64,000 nucleotides of DNA, from NCBI GenBank assembly GCA_005281725.1, contig SSBO01000012.1:18938525-19002524 (forward strand), written 5' to 3'. The position numbers were made by a program, and so were the translations under genes. Within the stretch, counting starts at the first letter, position 1; every line of letters starts with the position of its first letter. The DNA is from Wuchereria bancrofti (Eukaryota > Nematoda > Chromadorea > Rhabditida > Onchocercidae). Under the pieces are notes generated by a model that ran no database searches, was not told where the DNA came from, and worked only from the letters and a program-made list of their open reading frames with translations. Below are positions 62,983 through 64,000 of the stretch, piece by piece.

Positions 62983-64000
62983 TGCATAAAAACAAATATA
63001 TATTATTCTGAAAGAAGAAAAAAGTCAGCTTAATCAATTAAATTTAATTTGCATTCTTTGTTTACTGATTTAATTTTGCTCTTTTACTTTATAAGAATTT
63101 TAACGACTTGCAACTAATAGAATAAATCAATCGATTTAGATTCATTAAAATTTTTTTTCAGCTTTGTCAGAATAAAGTTTTACTGATGAGAAAATTTCCG
63201 GAAAATCAATTAACCGATCAGAAAATTTGAGGCTTTTTCCTTTTCTTTCTTAATTCCGTACTTTTGCTATGCACTCATTTACTGAAAATATTTTACTCTA
63301 TCAAAGATTATTATCAAATAAATGAAATATACTTAAATGCTTAAATTTATGCACATAAGGAAACAAAAAATAAATAAACAAGTAAACAAGTAAATAGATA
63401 ATAAATGGGTTAATTAATAAGCCAATTAATTGACAAAATCTTAAAAAAATGTTTGGATTACTGAAATAATCAATTTAATAATTTGTGTTAGACACAAACC
63501 TGTAATTCATAATTGACAATTGTTAGGAATTAAGTGAAATATGAAAAGAGCTTTTCTTTCAAATTATTTGTTGATTACACAATTTATTTCAAATGATTTG
63601 TTCGCTTCGAAAGAATGTATTTCTATAAACATAATAATTTCTATATGTTTTACATGAAATTTACATGAAGAAAGTTTAAAGTTATGAAAAAATTGGAATG
63701 TCGGTGTCAATCTTTGATAAAAAGTGAAAAAAAAAGTGAAACAAAATAAAATATTTAGATTTCTTTCTTTTTTTATTTTATTTTATTCTTTTGTTTCGTC
63801 AAAAAAAAAGCTGACAGATATTATGGAATAATTTGTATTCAAAAATGAATAGCGCATTCGTCAATTATTACTTAACAACAATGGATTAACATTACTTCTT
63901 CCAAATTTTATCAATCGCAACATTTCCCATGTTATTGTCATAATCAATAATTATTAATTCATTACTATTAAAAATCGAACAAACTTAATTGATCAATTGT
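62983..64000. other. Upstream region of the protease gene
   Basis: AT-rich flank. An acceptor-like TTTCTTCTTTCAG near 63010 lies just upstream of the first protease ATG and could accept a short 5' exon or a spliced leader. No other gene was seen up to the window end. Confidence 0.45.

Noticed and set aside
1..64000. Spliced-leader RNA, tRNA, rRNA, CRISPR or transposase genes
   Set aside because: Looked for by eye on both strands; no convincing signature found. A covariance-model or repeat search could still find short or decayed copies.

Overview
The window reads as AT-rich nuclear DNA of a nematode. Genes are split into many small exons with GT..AG introns and TTTTCAG-type acceptors. Several first exons have a splice acceptor within a few bases of the ATG, as expected for spliced-leader trans-splicing. 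Nematode-type families are present: an ALG-type Argonaute, an MSP-domain protein, a serpentine chemoreceptor, a pepsin-inhibitor-3 protein and a nematode-style S1 protease. A parasitic spirurid/filarial worm is my inference from general appearance; no species marker was identified. No rRNA, tRNA, CRISPR or bacterial gene was seen. Gene models below were assembled by hand from exon phases, so each listed join keeps the reading frame unless stated otherwise.

Layout. 1-2300 (+): 3' half of a miRNA-type Argonaute, entering from the left edge. 4788-6667 (+): seven-exon MSP-domain protein with a coiled-coil tail. 7629-15044 (-): a weak exon pair, a single-pass membrane protein gene (8435-10219), a single-finger GATA transcription factor (12211-13388) and His-rich upstream exons interrupted by an assembly gap with a 190-base duplicate. 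17440-21130 (+): complete six-exon syntaxin. 21131-28001: a large stretch with no gene that I can support. 28002-35080 (+): complete 19-exon VAV guanine-nucleotide exchange factor (CH-DH-PH-C1-SH3-SH2-SH3). 37168-38117 (+): ENY2/SUS1. 41232-43643 (+): AGPAT acyltransferase whose 5' end is cut off by an N. 45229-49345 (-): three small genes, one of them a divergent pepsin-inhibitor-3 protein. 52926-55844 (+): a nematode serpentine (Sra/Srab-like) receptor. 59903-62982 (-): a secreted-type trypsin-like protease with a C-terminal extension.

The genes have no shared pathway. They mix conserved housekeeping and signalling genes (Argonaute, syntaxin, VAV, ENY2, AGPAT) with nematode-specific ones. 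The most unusual feature is structural. Three long near-identical duplications are present: 14173-14362/14374-14563, 40112-41230/58135-59202 and 44506-45190/52003-54117. In each case at least one copy abuts a run of N. They may be uncollapsed haplotypes or scaffold artefacts, but two of them carry real differences, including a 1.43-kb deletion that removes the first two receptor exons. No previously undescribed biological system could be shown. The best leads are the unrecognised small genes, the exon copy inside an Argonaute intron, and a structured GC-rich hairpin downstream of the Argonaute gene.
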